Part shown: piece after piece, positions 1-6,450 of the stretch | Numbering within the stretch: the stretch's first letter is position 1 | How the letters are laid out: every line of letters begins with the position of its first letter | The notes under the pieces: model-generated | Database searches by the model: none | The model's input: the letters and a program-made list of their open reading frames with translations, nothing else | Told to the model about the DNA's origin: nothing | From: Methanobacteriaceae archaeon | GTDB lineage: Archaea > Methanobacteriota > Methanobacteria > Methanobacteriales > Methanobacteriaceae | Direction of reading: 5' to 3' | Assembly: GCA_011620845.1 (NCBI GenBank) | Contig: WOYJ01000192.1 | Span: forward strand, 1-13,567 | Length of the DNA stretch: 13,567 bases | Position numbers and translations under genes: made by a program

Positions 1-50
1 GTATTTAATAAATTAACATTGAAACCAGATACTAAGTAATTGGTGCGTCT

Positions 51-776
51 ATGGAACATTTCCAAATAGAAATAATTTGTGCTGAAACAGCAGGAGACCT
101 GCAGGAAAATCAGGTATTTATGAAGAACCTGTCAGGGAGTAGTTTAACTTTTAAACTCCTGGATTCTGCCCGGGAAGGTACGCCTCTTATCAGGATTGGT
201 AAGAGAAGTCCTAAAATCATGCTCACTGCAGGTGTCCATGGTAATGAGCTTTCACCACAAATCGCAGCACTGGATGTGGCCCAGAAACTGGTAAATCAAA
301 ACATCGAAGGCACAGTTTACCTGATACCATTCGCCATTCCCTTCGCCACCATGAAAAGTTCCAGGAGATTTAAGGGATTCGACATGAACCGAACTGCATT
401 TAAAGAAGGAACATTATCCAATGAAATAATCAAGGTAGCCAGGGATTTGAATTTAGACTCCCTGGCTGATTTCCACGCCACCAAACCGTACAGTAATCCC
501 GGGGTAGAGAGTATTTTCTGCTCTAAAAAACCCTGCCAGGAAAGTTTCACCATTGCAGAGCATATAAATAAGGCCACCAAATCGAAGATCATCTGCCATA
601 AAAATGCCGGCACCCTCTACAACGGTGCACTGGAGGACGAATGCAATAAATCAAATATTCCAGCGGTGACCTGTGAAGTGGTCTCCCACAACGGTAAGGT
701 AGATCCAGGTAGCCAGGAAAGGTCGTATCTGCAAATGGTTGCTTATATGAGTTATTTTGGGATTGAAATCCATTGA
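51..776 (+). CDS. Zinc-dependent deacylase, succinylglutamate desuccinylase/aspartoacylase family
   Basis: A 241-residue protein of the zinc carboxypeptidase-like (M14) AstE/aspartoacylase group, which removes acyl groups from amino acids or cleaves related amide bonds. The family's metal site is visible: H63 and E66 in an HGNE motif, H142 in FHAT as the third zinc ligand, the DMNR motif at 111-114 for substrate carboxylate binding, and a likely catalytic Glu at 209 in TCEVVSH. There is no signal peptide or membrane segment, so it is probably cytoplasmic. It is shorter than typical aspartoacylases (about 300 residues) and lacks most of the C-terminal beta domain, as is common for archaeal members. 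The ATG at 51 follows a GGTGCG stretch that could act as ribosome binding site, and an AT-rich TATA-like stretch lies at about 4-14. The substrate cannot be told from sequence. Fold assignment is strong; function is only at family level. Confidence 0.85.
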   Translation: MEHFQIEIICAETAGDLQENQVFMKNLSGSSLTFKLLDSAREGTPLIRIGKRSPKIMLTAGVHGNELSPQIAALDVAQKLVNQNIEGTVYLIPFAIPFATMKSSRRFKGFDMNRTAFKEGTLSNEIIKVARDLNLDSLADFHATKPYSNPGVESIFCSKKPCQESFTIAEHINKATKSKIICHKNAGTLYNGALEDECNKSNIPAVTCEVVSHNGKVDPGSQERSYLQMVAYMSYFGIEIH

Positions 777-796
777 TCTAGAGTAGAATAGAATTG

Positions 797-839
797 ATAG
801 GTTAATAGGTTAATCAATGGTTAAAATAGGTTAATCAAT
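797..839. repeat. AT-rich direct repeats, core ATAGGTTAAT
   Basis: The decamer ATAGGTTAAT occurs three times, at 797-806, 805-814 and 826-835. The last two copies lie in a longer perfect repeat AATAGGTTAATCAAT at 804-818 and 825-839, spaced 21 bases apart (two helical turns). The block lies between the deacylase stop and the DUF457 gene, about 36 bases before its ATG. It could be a regulator-binding site or a slippage product. The repeats are directly visible; the function is unknown. Confidence 0.7.
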
Positions 840-874
840 AATTATAATATACACTTCCTCTAAACGTTGATAAA

Positions 875-1543
875 ATGCCTTCTTATAAAATCCACGTCCC
901 CTTCGCACTTATCATGGCCTTACCATTCTTTCCCAACATTTTCCTCCTTTCATTAGCCCTTTTTGGAACGTCCATAATCGATTTTGACAACAACATTAAA
1001 GAAAATCAGATAATTATCATGTTTCTAATAGGGCTTGTACTGGCCTTAATTTTGTATATATTCAATTTACCCTCTATGATAGGGATTATTTTAATTTTAC
1101 TGGCGGTAATTTTCTTTATCTCCAGGCACCGTGGATTTATGCACTCGATCTTGGGGATAGCAGCTATATCCATATTTTTAACAGTCTTTGCCACTGGTTT
1201 TTACCTGCTCCTGGTGGATGTAGTTGATCTGAAGATTATTTTGGTCTTACTCTCCATAATTTTAGGTTTCATAGTTTTAAACAGGAAATTATTCTTTCCC
1301 TATTTAATTTTGATGATCATTGGAATTTATTTGACTCCCAATCTATCATTAAATATCTTCCATATTTTTGGAGCGTTCTTTATAGGCTGTTTAAGTCATA
1401 TAACACTGGATCTCTTCACATCCAGCGGGGTAAGTCTTTTGAGCCCTTTATCAAGCAGGAAATTCCATAAACTTTCTGGTGTTTTGATCATGGTTATCTG
1501 GATAGTGGCTGCAGTACCGTATCTCTTTATTTTCAGCAATTAA
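875..1543 (+). CDS. DUF457/YdjM-type membrane-bound metal-dependent hydrolase
   Basis: A 222-residue, very hydrophobic protein with about six or more membrane segments. It carries the hallmark residues of the YdjM (DUF457) family of inner-membrane predicted metal-dependent hydrolases: an N-terminal His (H7), two Asp in DFD (36-38), a RHRGFMHS block (H85, H90) and HITLD (H175, D179) followed by a glycine/serine-rich SSGVSLLSPLS segment. In bacteria YdjM is LexA-regulated, and its reaction is not known. The ATG at 875 is the first in frame; upstream CGTTGAT resembles a weak ribosome binding site. It stands 98 bases after the deacylase and 256 bases before ehbA, so it may be transcribed separately. 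Its link to the hydrogenase operon is only positional. Family call is confident; substrate unknown. Confidence 0.85.
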   Translation: MPSYKIHVPFALIMALPFFPNIFLLSLALFGTSIIDFDNNIKENQIIIMFLIGLVLALILYIFNLPSMIGIILILLAVIFFISRHRGFMHSILGIAAISIFLTVFATGFYLLLVDVVDLKIILVLLSIILGFIVLNRKLFFPYLILMIIGIYLTPNLSLNIFHIFGAFFIGCLSHITLDLFTSSGVSLLSPLSSRKFHKLSGVLIMVIWIVAAVPYLFIFSN

Positions 1544-1799
1544 AACACTAAGCTATAAAATTTTCATGATACAATTAATTTTCCATGTTATATCTTAATT
1601 ACAATGAGTATTGGTTAAAAGAATTTTATTTGCTGTCACCCACTACCCGGAAAAATTTTTAGATATCTTTATATATCATGTTTTATAATGATGAATTGTA
1701 ATTGCTATATCTAAAATAGTGTTCTAAACCTGGTAGAGAGATCGTTTCAACAATGAATTAGGATTTAAATCAGTATAATAGTAATAAAAAGGGATTGAC
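1544..1799 (+). promoter_or_regulatory. Spacer with likely ehb operon promoter (TATA 1668-1675)
   Basis: This 256-base AT-rich spacer contains no convincing gene. A good archaeal TATA box, TTTATATA, lies at 1668-1675. An A/T run at 1651-1660 lies upstream, and transcription would be expected near 1695-1705, giving a leader of about 100 bases before ehbA. A 9-base inverted pair, AATTACAAT (1597-1605) and ATTGTAATT (1695-1703), flanks the TATA box. In such AT-rich DNA this pair could be chance. No strong terminator for the preceding gene was seen. Start site and any operator are inferred. Confidence 0.55.
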
Positions 1800-2111
1800 A
1801 TGTTTCTTATGCGGATATTTTATGGAATTGCATATTTCATCGTTTTGATATTTGAGATCATCAAGGCCACTTGGGATGTGGCTGGCAGAACACTCAATGG
1901 AAAAGTGGAACCAGTGGTTGTAGAGATAGAAACTGAACTTAAAAGACCTGTCTCCCAGACCATACTGGCTAACAGCATAACTTTAACCCCGGGAACCCTC
2001 TCCATAGATCTCGATTCTCAAAATCAGATATTAACAGTGGCCATCATATACCCACGGAGCAAAGAAGAAGTAATTCCCTTCGAACCCTACATAAAAGGTA
2101 TGTTAGAATAA
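1800..2111 (+). CDS. ehbA: Energy-converting hydrogenase B subunit A (MnhE-like)
   Basis: A 103-residue membrane protein with one N-terminal hydrophobic segment (about residues 2-22). A soluble domain follows, carrying the MnhE/MrpE signature around NSITLTPGTLSIDL (residues 59-72). Full MnhE proteins are about 160 residues, so this is the shortened form expected for an Ehb subunit. It opens the ehb operon and, with the next genes, builds the Mrp-like ion-translocating arm. The start at 1800 has GGGAT four bases upstream; an alternative ATG at 1809 would also fit and would remove three residues. A 97-base gap to the next gene is unusually long for this operon. Identity rests on domain type plus the colinear order of the following fifteen genes. 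Confidence 0.85.
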   Translation: MFLMRIFYGIAYFIVLIFEIIKATWDVAGRTLNGKVEPVVVEIETELKRPVSQTILANSITLTPGTLSIDLDSQNQILTVAIIYPRSKEEVIPFEPYIKGMLE

Positions 2112-2208
2112 TTTTAGTCACAGAGATGTTAAAATAAACTTTTATCCGATTATATCAAAGAGATTTAAACAACGTTAACACGCACAACTAAATTAGAGAG
2201 ATGTTAGA

Positions 2209-2469
2209 ATGGACTTGTTGTTGATATCAGAATATATATTGCTGGCGGCACTGGCCATCTTTTCCCTGGCGACCATCAGGATCACCACCAGAAAAACCAT
2301 AGGTATGAGTCTGGTGGGACTTTCCGGGTTAGCCATTGCAGTGGCCACCATCTTAATACTGATTAAAAATATCTACGGAATAGGGTTTTGTGGAGATATA
2401 GCACTCGCACTTATAGTTTTAGGGCCAGTAGGTACCATAGCATTTTCAAAAGTTTTAAAGGGTGATTAA
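2209..2469 (+). CDS. ehbB: Energy-converting hydrogenase B subunit B (MnhF-like)
   Basis: An 86-residue protein with three hydrophobic segments (about 3-21, 32-53, 60-80), matching the small MrpF/MnhF family of cation/proton antiporter subunits. It sits in the order E-F-G typical of Mrp-type modules, between the MnhE-like and MnhG-like genes. It ends two bases before the GTG of the next gene, and a GGTGAT near its end serves as ribosome binding site for that gene. Its own start has GAGAG 5-8 bases upstream. In the complex it probably helps form the membrane arm that couples ion flow to ferredoxin reduction. Assigned by topology, the PVGTIAFSKVL-like C-terminal helix and gene order. Confidence 0.85.
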   Translation: MDLLLISEYILLAALAIFSLATIRITTRKTIGMSLVGLSGLAIAVATILILIKNIYGIGFCGDIALALIVLGPVGTIAFSKVLKGD

Positions 2470-2471
2470 AA

Positions 2472-2759
2472 GTGGCATTTATCGAAGTATCCGATCCCAT
2501 ATCCCTGGTAAAATCAATTTTACTTATCATATGTGCTGTCCTGGTCATACTGGGAGGAATTGGAATCTTGAGGTACAAGGATGACCTGGAAAGAGTTATG
2601 TACGCCCGGATCCACATCCTGGGAATAGCAGACATGGCCTGCATACTGGCCCTGCTTGTCCTGGGCGAATATCTCCTGGCAGCAGCCTACTTCGTCCTGG
2701 CACCCTTCAACGCTCATGCCATTGCCAATGCCTACTACTATGGGGAGGAGAAAAGATGA
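2472..2759 (+). CDS. ehbC: Energy-converting hydrogenase B subunit C (MnhG-like)
   Basis: A 95-residue MrpG/MnhG-type membrane subunit with three hydrophobic segments. The family pattern is visible: an N-terminal helix ending GGIGILRYKDDLERVMYARI, then a helix with LALLVLGEYLLAAAYFVLAP and a PFNAHAIANAYYY tail. The start is GTG at 2472, supported by GGTGAT six bases upstream in the end of the preceding gene. Its stop overlaps the ATG of the next gene as ATGA. The neighbours are MnhF-like and MbhD-like genes, as in Mrp and Mbh modules. Function as a structural part of the ion-translocating arm is inferred from the family. Confidence 0.88.
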   Translation: MAFIEVSDPISLVKSILLIICAVLVILGGIGILRYKDDLERVMYARIHILGIADMACILALLVLGEYLLAAAYFVLAPFNAHAIANAYYYGEEKR

Positions 2760-2998
2760 TCGAATACATTCTCATGATCACAACTGTTTTAGGTGCCATT
2801 ATAGCTTTGATGCAGAGAGATTTACTGAAGGCAGCCATACTAACCGGGATACCCGGTATTTCCATCGCCTTTTTATTCCAATTTTTACTGGCACCCGATG
2901 TGGCGTTGACCCAGGCAATTGTTGGATCAGCAATCTTACCGGTATTTATCGCACTTACCGTTCTTAAAACAAGGAGAACAGAGGAAGAAAGTAAATAA
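2756..2998 (+). CDS. ehbD: Energy-converting hydrogenase B subunit D (MbhD/DUF4040-like)
   Basis: An 80-residue membrane protein with three hydrophobic helices. The segment around APDVALTQAIVGSAILPVFIAL (residues 46-67) is the conserved core of the DUF4040/MbhD family, equivalent to part of the C-terminal region of MrpA. It overlaps the ehbC stop by four bases (ATGA) and has a purine-rich GGGGAGGAG ribosome binding site, so it is likely translationally coupled. In this family the subunit contributes to the proton/sodium path next to the antiporter-like subunits. Confident at family level. Confidence 0.88.
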   Translation: MIEYILMITTVLGAIIALMQRDLLKAAILTGIPGISIAFLFQFLLAPDVALTQAIVGSAILPVFIALTVLKTRRTEEESK

Positions 2999-3017
2999 TT
3001 AGATTAATGGTGAAAAA

Positions 3018-3389
3018 ATGGTAGTAGACAGTCAATTGATGTCCTTTTTCACAGCAGGATCACTAGTAGTAATCGGAATATTCGCTGCATTATTTCTGGA
3101 TAATCTTATAAAGAAAATAATAGGCTTGGCCTTCTTAGCAGACGGTGTAAACCTGTTCATCATAACCATGGGGTATAAGCCCGGGGGAATTGTTTACATA
3201 TTCTTACCCGACATGGTGGTCAGCAACTTCGCCCAAACCGCCTCATATCCACTCCCATTTGCTCTGGTGCTTACCAACATCGTTATCGGCGCCAGTACAC
3301 TGGCGGTGATATTGGGTTTGGTTATCATACTCAACAAGAGACACGGATCACTCAGCGCATCGAAAATACTAAGGGATAAAGGAGAGTAG
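3018..3389 (+). CDS. ehbE: Energy-converting hydrogenase B subunit E (MnhC/NuoK-like)
   Basis: A 123-residue protein with three transmembrane helices, of the MnhC/MrpC family, which is related to NuoK of complex I. Visible features are the second helix GLAFLADGVNLFIITMG, a loop with PDMVVSNFAQTASYPLPFALVLT, and the third helix ANIVIGASTLAVILGLVI-type segment before a basic tail. The loop motif DPLPQALVLT of MnhC appears here as YPLPFALVLT. GGTGA five bases before the ATG acts as ribosome binding site. NuoK/MrpC proteins lie at the junction between hydrophilic and antiporter-like subunits and take part in ion coupling. It is followed by a 52-base gap that contains a tiny ORF before ehbF. Confidence 0.9.
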   Translation: MVVDSQLMSFFTAGSLVVIGIFAALFLDNLIKKIIGLAFLADGVNLFIITMGYKPGGIVYIFLPDMVVSNFAQTASYPLPFALVLTNIVIGASTLAVILGLVIILNKRHGSLSASKILRDKGE

Positions 3390-3393
3390 ACAG

Positions 3394-3441
3394 ATGATTC
3401 CAGACGTAAAAGATTGTTCACAAATGTGGAGGGAATACTAA
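3394..3441 (+). CDS. Possible 15-residue mini-ORF between ehbE and ehbF
   Basis: Four bases after the ehbE stop an ATG opens a 16-codon frame (MIPDVKDCSQMWREY, then TAA). The TAA lies directly against the ATG of ehbF, in the same frame as ehbF. A GGAGAG stretch at 3381-3386 lies seven bases before the ATG and would serve as ribosome binding site. It thus fills the only gap between the two genes, and may pass ribosomes from ehbE to ehbF. ehbF also has its own GGAGGG site at 3428-3433 inside this ORF, so translation of the mini-ORF is not required. No similarity is recognised. It may be chance. Confidence 0.3.
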   Translation: MIPDVKDCSQMWREY

Positions 3442-4941
3442 ATGGATACAAACGCCCTCATTGCCGTCATGGTCGCTTTACCCATTGCCAGTGCTCTCTT
3501 TTTAAATTTACTCGATAAAAAAGACAGGACCATAAAGATACTGGCCATCATCACGGCCATCGTTATACCCATCATACCACTTTTAACCCCTTATGGTTCA
3601 CATTTCTTCGGTGGTTATGTTCCCCTGGCCCAGAATGCAACCCTGGCACAGGGATTACCGTCACTCATCACCGGAACACAGTTATTCCAGTTCCACCCCG
3701 GTATCATGTACGTGTTCACCAGTGCCCAACAGCTCATGGTATTTGTTCTGGGACTCATCACATTCTTTGCCATATTCACCTTCTTAAACGAAACAAAAAG
3801 GCCCTCAGGAGTTTACGCCTTCCTGATGTTCATGGGTACCGCTTCAGTATCAGCCATACTGCTTTCAGATGATATATTCAATATATTTGTATTCTTTGAG
3901 ATAGCAGCACTGGCCCAGGTGGGAATAATCGTGGCATCCGGTATAAAAAATAACTATGAAACCGCCCTTAAGTATATCCTCCTGGGAAATATCGCAGGAC
4001 CACTCCTGCTATTAGGCATAGTCATATTATTAGGTGTTACAGGGAATGTTAACGTTACAGACATGATATTCACATTTAAACAGGGATATGTGGACCCCAA
4101 TAGTCCCGTAATCCTTATGTCACTGGCTCTGATAACCTTTGGATGGCTTTACGCTTCAGGACTTCCACCATTCCACACCATAAAATCAGCAGTCTACAGT
4201 AAGGCGTTACCCCATGGGGCAGCTTTACTACAGGCCTTCTCAGTATTTACCCTGGTGGCAATAGGAATCATAATACTCAGGTTGTTCTCCTACAACCCCT
4301 TCACCAACATAGCTATAATCGGCATATCAGTGATAGCCATGATTCTGGGAATCACCATGGCCATAGTACAGACCGACTACAAGAGAATCCTGGGTTACCT
4401 GGCAGTGGGAGAATTAGGATACATCGGAATAGGACTGGGACTGGGAACTGCATTCGGGATCACGGCTGGTCTTTTCCAGGCGGTTAATGAGGCCATAATA
4501 ACTTCTTTCCTCTTCATTGGATTTGGAACAGTGCTCTACAAAACCAGAACCAGCAACACCAGAAAACTGGGGGGAATGATGTACGTTAACCCCAGGGTAG
4601 CTTTACTGGTCCTCCTGGCCGGACTGGCCATGGCCGGTGTCCCACCACTCAACGCTTTCCAGAGTAAATTGATGTTAATCCAGGCAGCTATACAATCTGG
4701 ACTGCCCGAACTAGGTATAATAATGATACTCTTAAGTATCGTAACCTTTATGACCTTTATGAAAGCATTTTACACCATATACATGCGGCCAAAACCCAAA
4801 GAACTGGAAATTTTAGATAACAAAATCCCCAGATCAACGGTGATATCCCTGGTAGCTTTACTGATAATCTGTATAATACTGGGACTATTCCCGCAAATAG
4901 CAACCAACAGTCTACAAACATTAGCCGTAGGACTGGTTTAA
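3442..4941 (+). CDS. ehbF: Energy-converting hydrogenase B subunit F (MnhD/NuoM/NuoN-like antiporter subunit)
   Basis: A 499-residue polytopic membrane protein (about 13-14 helices) of the proton-conducting membrane transporter family (NuoL/M/N, MrpD). Key coupling residues are recognisable: the Glu of the fifth helix (E153 in FVFFEIAALAQ), a Lys in ETALKYILLG (K177), and the GLPPFHTIKSAVYSKALPHGAALLQ region (240-264) with H245, K248, K254 and H258, the discontinuous-helix signature. It is the single large antiporter-like subunit here and therefore the best candidate for the ion pump driving ferredoxin reduction. The ATG has GGAGGG eight bases upstream. Length is normal for the family, with no break or odd composition. 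Confidence 0.93.
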   Translation: MDTNALIAVMVALPIASALFLNLLDKKDRTIKILAIITAIVIPIIPLLTPYGSHFFGGYVPLAQNATLAQGLPSLITGTQLFQFHPGIMYVFTSAQQLMVFVLGLITFFAIFTFLNETKRPSGVYAFLMFMGTASVSAILLSDDIFNIFVFFEIAALAQVGIIVASGIKNNYETALKYILLGNIAGPLLLLGIVILLGVTGNVNVTDMIFTFKQGYVDPNSPVILMSLALITFGWLYASGLPPFHTIKSAVYSKALPHGAALLQAFSVFTLVAIGIIILRLFSYNPFTNIAIIGISVIAMILGITMAIVQTDYKRILGYLAVGELGYIGIGLGLGTAFGITAGLFQAVNEAIITSFLFIGFGTVLYKTRTSNTRKLGGMMYVNPRVALLVLLAGLAMAGVPPLNAFQSKLMLIQAAIQSGLPELGIIMILLSIVTFMTFMKAFYTIYMRPKPKELEILDNKIPRSTVISLVALLIICIILGLFPQIATNSLQTLAVGLV

Positions 4942-4956
4942 CGGGGTGAAATAGTT

Positions 4957-5292
4957 ATGAGTTTCTACGATATCATATTGAAAAGGATAAGGAAAATACA
5001 GGAAAAAGCTGAAGAAGAACCAATAACTAATGTAACAGCTTCAGCAATGCTAACTGCAGAACTAACTCTGATTATATCGGTTTTAGTTGCTGTAGTTATG
5101 GTAAGGTTGATTCACCCTGTTTTGATGATAATTATGATAGCAGCGGTACTGGTAATCGCACTCATGGCCATGCCCATCATGCCCAGACTTAGAAGGGAAC
5201 AGAACGATGATCTAAACAACATGATGTTCTACGTTGTGGTGGCCCTGGGAATAATTGTAGCCCTGTTTTACTGGGGGAATTTAAATGTTTAA
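4957..5292 (+). CDS. ehbG: Energy-converting hydrogenase B subunit G, small membrane protein
   Basis: A 111-residue protein with a charged N-terminal region (residues 1-30, rich in Lys, Arg and Glu, probably helical) and three hydrophobic helices (about 33-50, 52-71, 89-106) separated by a polar RLRREQNDDLNN loop. It has no clear Mrp counterpart that I recognise. The call as EhbG rests on position between the MnhD-like and MbhE-like genes and on size. A GGGGTGA ribosome binding site lies seven bases before the ATG. Its end overlaps the next gene by eight bases. It probably has a structural or assembly role in the membrane arm; no catalytic motif is seen. Confidence 0.78.
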   Translation: MSFYDIILKRIRKIQEKAEEEPITNVTASAMLTAELTLIISVLVAVVMVRLIHPVLMIIMIAAVLVIALMAMPIMPRLRREQNDDLNNMMFYVVVALGIIVALFYWGNLNV

Positions 5293-5563
5293 TGGAATAA
5301 AAAACATAGTAGGTTTATTAGCCATTGCAGTATTCGCCGTAGCTTTATTCCAGGCAATATATGGATTCGATCAGATACTATATCCGGGAATAAGCTATTT
5401 ATACCTCTGGTTAGGCCCTGATATAGCGCCTAACGCTGTAACCAACGTAGTATTTGACTGGAGAGCCTATGACACCCTTGGTGAAGCCCTTATACTTGTC
5501 ACCGCTGTGGTTGTAACTTTACTCTTATTTGGAAGAGGCAAAGTAAAGCTGGGAGGTAAGTAG
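5285..5563 (+). CDS. ehbH: Energy-converting hydrogenase B subunit H (MbhE-like)
   Basis: A 92-residue membrane protein with an N-terminal helix (residues 7-26) and a C-terminal helix (70-84). The stretch VVFDWRAYDTLGEALILVTA (55-74) matches the DFRxFDTLGE signature of MbhE and of the C-terminal end of MrpA. This identifies it as the MbhE-type subunit of the membrane arm. It overlaps ehbG by eight bases and ends one base before ehbI, with GGAGGTAA near its end as the ribosome binding site for ehbI. The conserved acidic and aromatic residues in this motif are thought to matter for ion handling in Mrp-type complexes. Confidence 0.87.
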   Translation: MFNGIKNIVGLLAIAVFAVALFQAIYGFDQILYPGISYLYLWLGPDIAPNAVTNVVFDWRAYDTLGEALILVTAVVVTLLLFGRGKVKLGGK

Positions 5564-5564
5564 A

Positions 5565-6053
5565 ATGAGTACCATACTGAAACTATTCATATTCCCCGCA
5601 GCACTGATAATCACTTGTTTAGGAGTTAACACTATCCTAGGAGGACACATCACCCCTGGAGGAGGTTTCCAGGGAGGTGCCATAATAGCCGGAGCTTTCA
5701 TATTCTGTGCCGTGGTATACGGATTAAAAGATTCACCAATAAAGTTCTCCCATGACTTCATGGGCCGTATGGAGAGTATCGGGGCACTGGCATACGTTTT
5801 TATTGGAGTGGCTGGATTAATATTCGCTGGTTCCTTCCTATATAACCTGGGGGTGGATCTCTACGGGATCGTACCCTCATTTATAAAGACCATATTCGAC
5901 TACCCTGATCCAACCCACGCCGGAATAATACCCTACCTAAACTTTGCAGTAGGTTTAAAGGTATTGGTAGGATTAAGCGCTGTGGTAATAACCTTTTTAG
6001 GATTTGAAGGCGAATTTGATGAAGATGGAGAAGAAATAGAGGAGATTGAATGA
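5565..6053 (+). CDS. ehbI: Energy-converting hydrogenase B subunit I (MnhB-like)
   Basis: A 162-residue membrane protein of the MrpB/MnhB family. The diagnostic glycine-rich block GGHITPGGGFQGGAIIAGAF is at residues 26-45, followed by helices at about 67-93 and 121-146 and an acidic C-terminal tail (EGEFDEDGEEIEEIE). The tail is longer and more acidic than in many MnhB proteins and may be exposed to the cytoplasm. The ATG lies one base after the ehbH stop and has a perfect GGAGGT site. The stop overlaps the ATG of ehbJ as ATGA. Role: part of the Mrp-like ion-translocating arm. Confidence 0.9.
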   Translation: MSTILKLFIFPAALIITCLGVNTILGGHITPGGGFQGGAIIAGAFIFCAVVYGLKDSPIKFSHDFMGRMESIGALAYVFIGVAGLIFAGSFLYNLGVDLYGIVPSFIKTIFDYPDPTHAGIIPYLNFAVGLKVLVGLSAVVITFLGFEGEFDEDGEEIEEIE

Positions 6054-6322
6054 TATTTTACGCAGGCCCCATTGTTCTGGGATTCCTACTGGGATTTATA
6101 ATAGGAAGCAGGATAAAGGTTAACCCGGAAAGTAAGCTGAACTTCACCTGGGGAAGTTACATCACCATATTCATCGCTGCCCTGGTGGCAGCATACTTCA
6201 TAGGACCCTTCCCATACTACCAGGACGTCCCACTGGCATCTGGATTTGTATCAGCCATCGTGGGGATTTTCGTAGGTAAAGTTACCCTGGGAAGATATGT
6301 TAAAGACGACACTGAACATTAA
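6050..6322 (+). CDS. ehbJ: Energy-converting hydrogenase B subunit J, small membrane protein
   Basis: A 90-residue protein with three predicted helices (about 2-19, 34-51, 63-78), joined by short charged loops. No wider family is recognised; the name comes from position directly after the MnhB-like gene and before the polyferredoxin. It is coupled to ehbI by a four-base ATGA overlap. It is the last of the ten membrane-arm genes; a 128-base non-coding, purine-rich gap follows, which separates it from the iron-sulfur and hydrogenase genes. A role in stabilising the membrane module is a guess. Confidence 0.78.
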   Translation: MIFYAGPIVLGFLLGFIIGSRIKVNPESKLNFTWGSYITIFIAALVAAYFIGPFPYYQDVPLASGFVSAIVGIFVGKVTLGRYVKDDTEH

Positions 6323-6450
6323 AAGAAAATAAGGAAGATAAAAGAATATAAAGATAAAAGAAGATATCTACAAGGACAATTACAAAAAAGAAGGTATTTA
6401 CAAAACAATTACAGCAAGAAAAAACAAGTGAATCATCGGAGTAATAGGCA
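6323..6450 (+). promoter_or_regulatory. Purine-rich ehbJ-ehbK spacer
   Basis: A 128-base gap without a credible gene, composed almost wholly of A and G on the coding strand, so its RNA would be largely unstructured. It contains ACAATTACA twice (6376-6384 and 6405-6413) and an ATATAAAG stretch near 6345-6352 that could be a weak TATA box. GGAGT at 6438-6442 is a good ribosome binding site for ehbK. It is the longest gap within the operon and may hold an RNA processing site or an internal promoter. Confidence 0.4.

Noticed and set aside
2656..2967. Plus-strand 103-codon frame over ehbC/ehbD
   Set aside because: Overlaps two well-supported membrane genes that are joined by an ATGA overlap; its product is His/Arg-rich with no recognisable domain.
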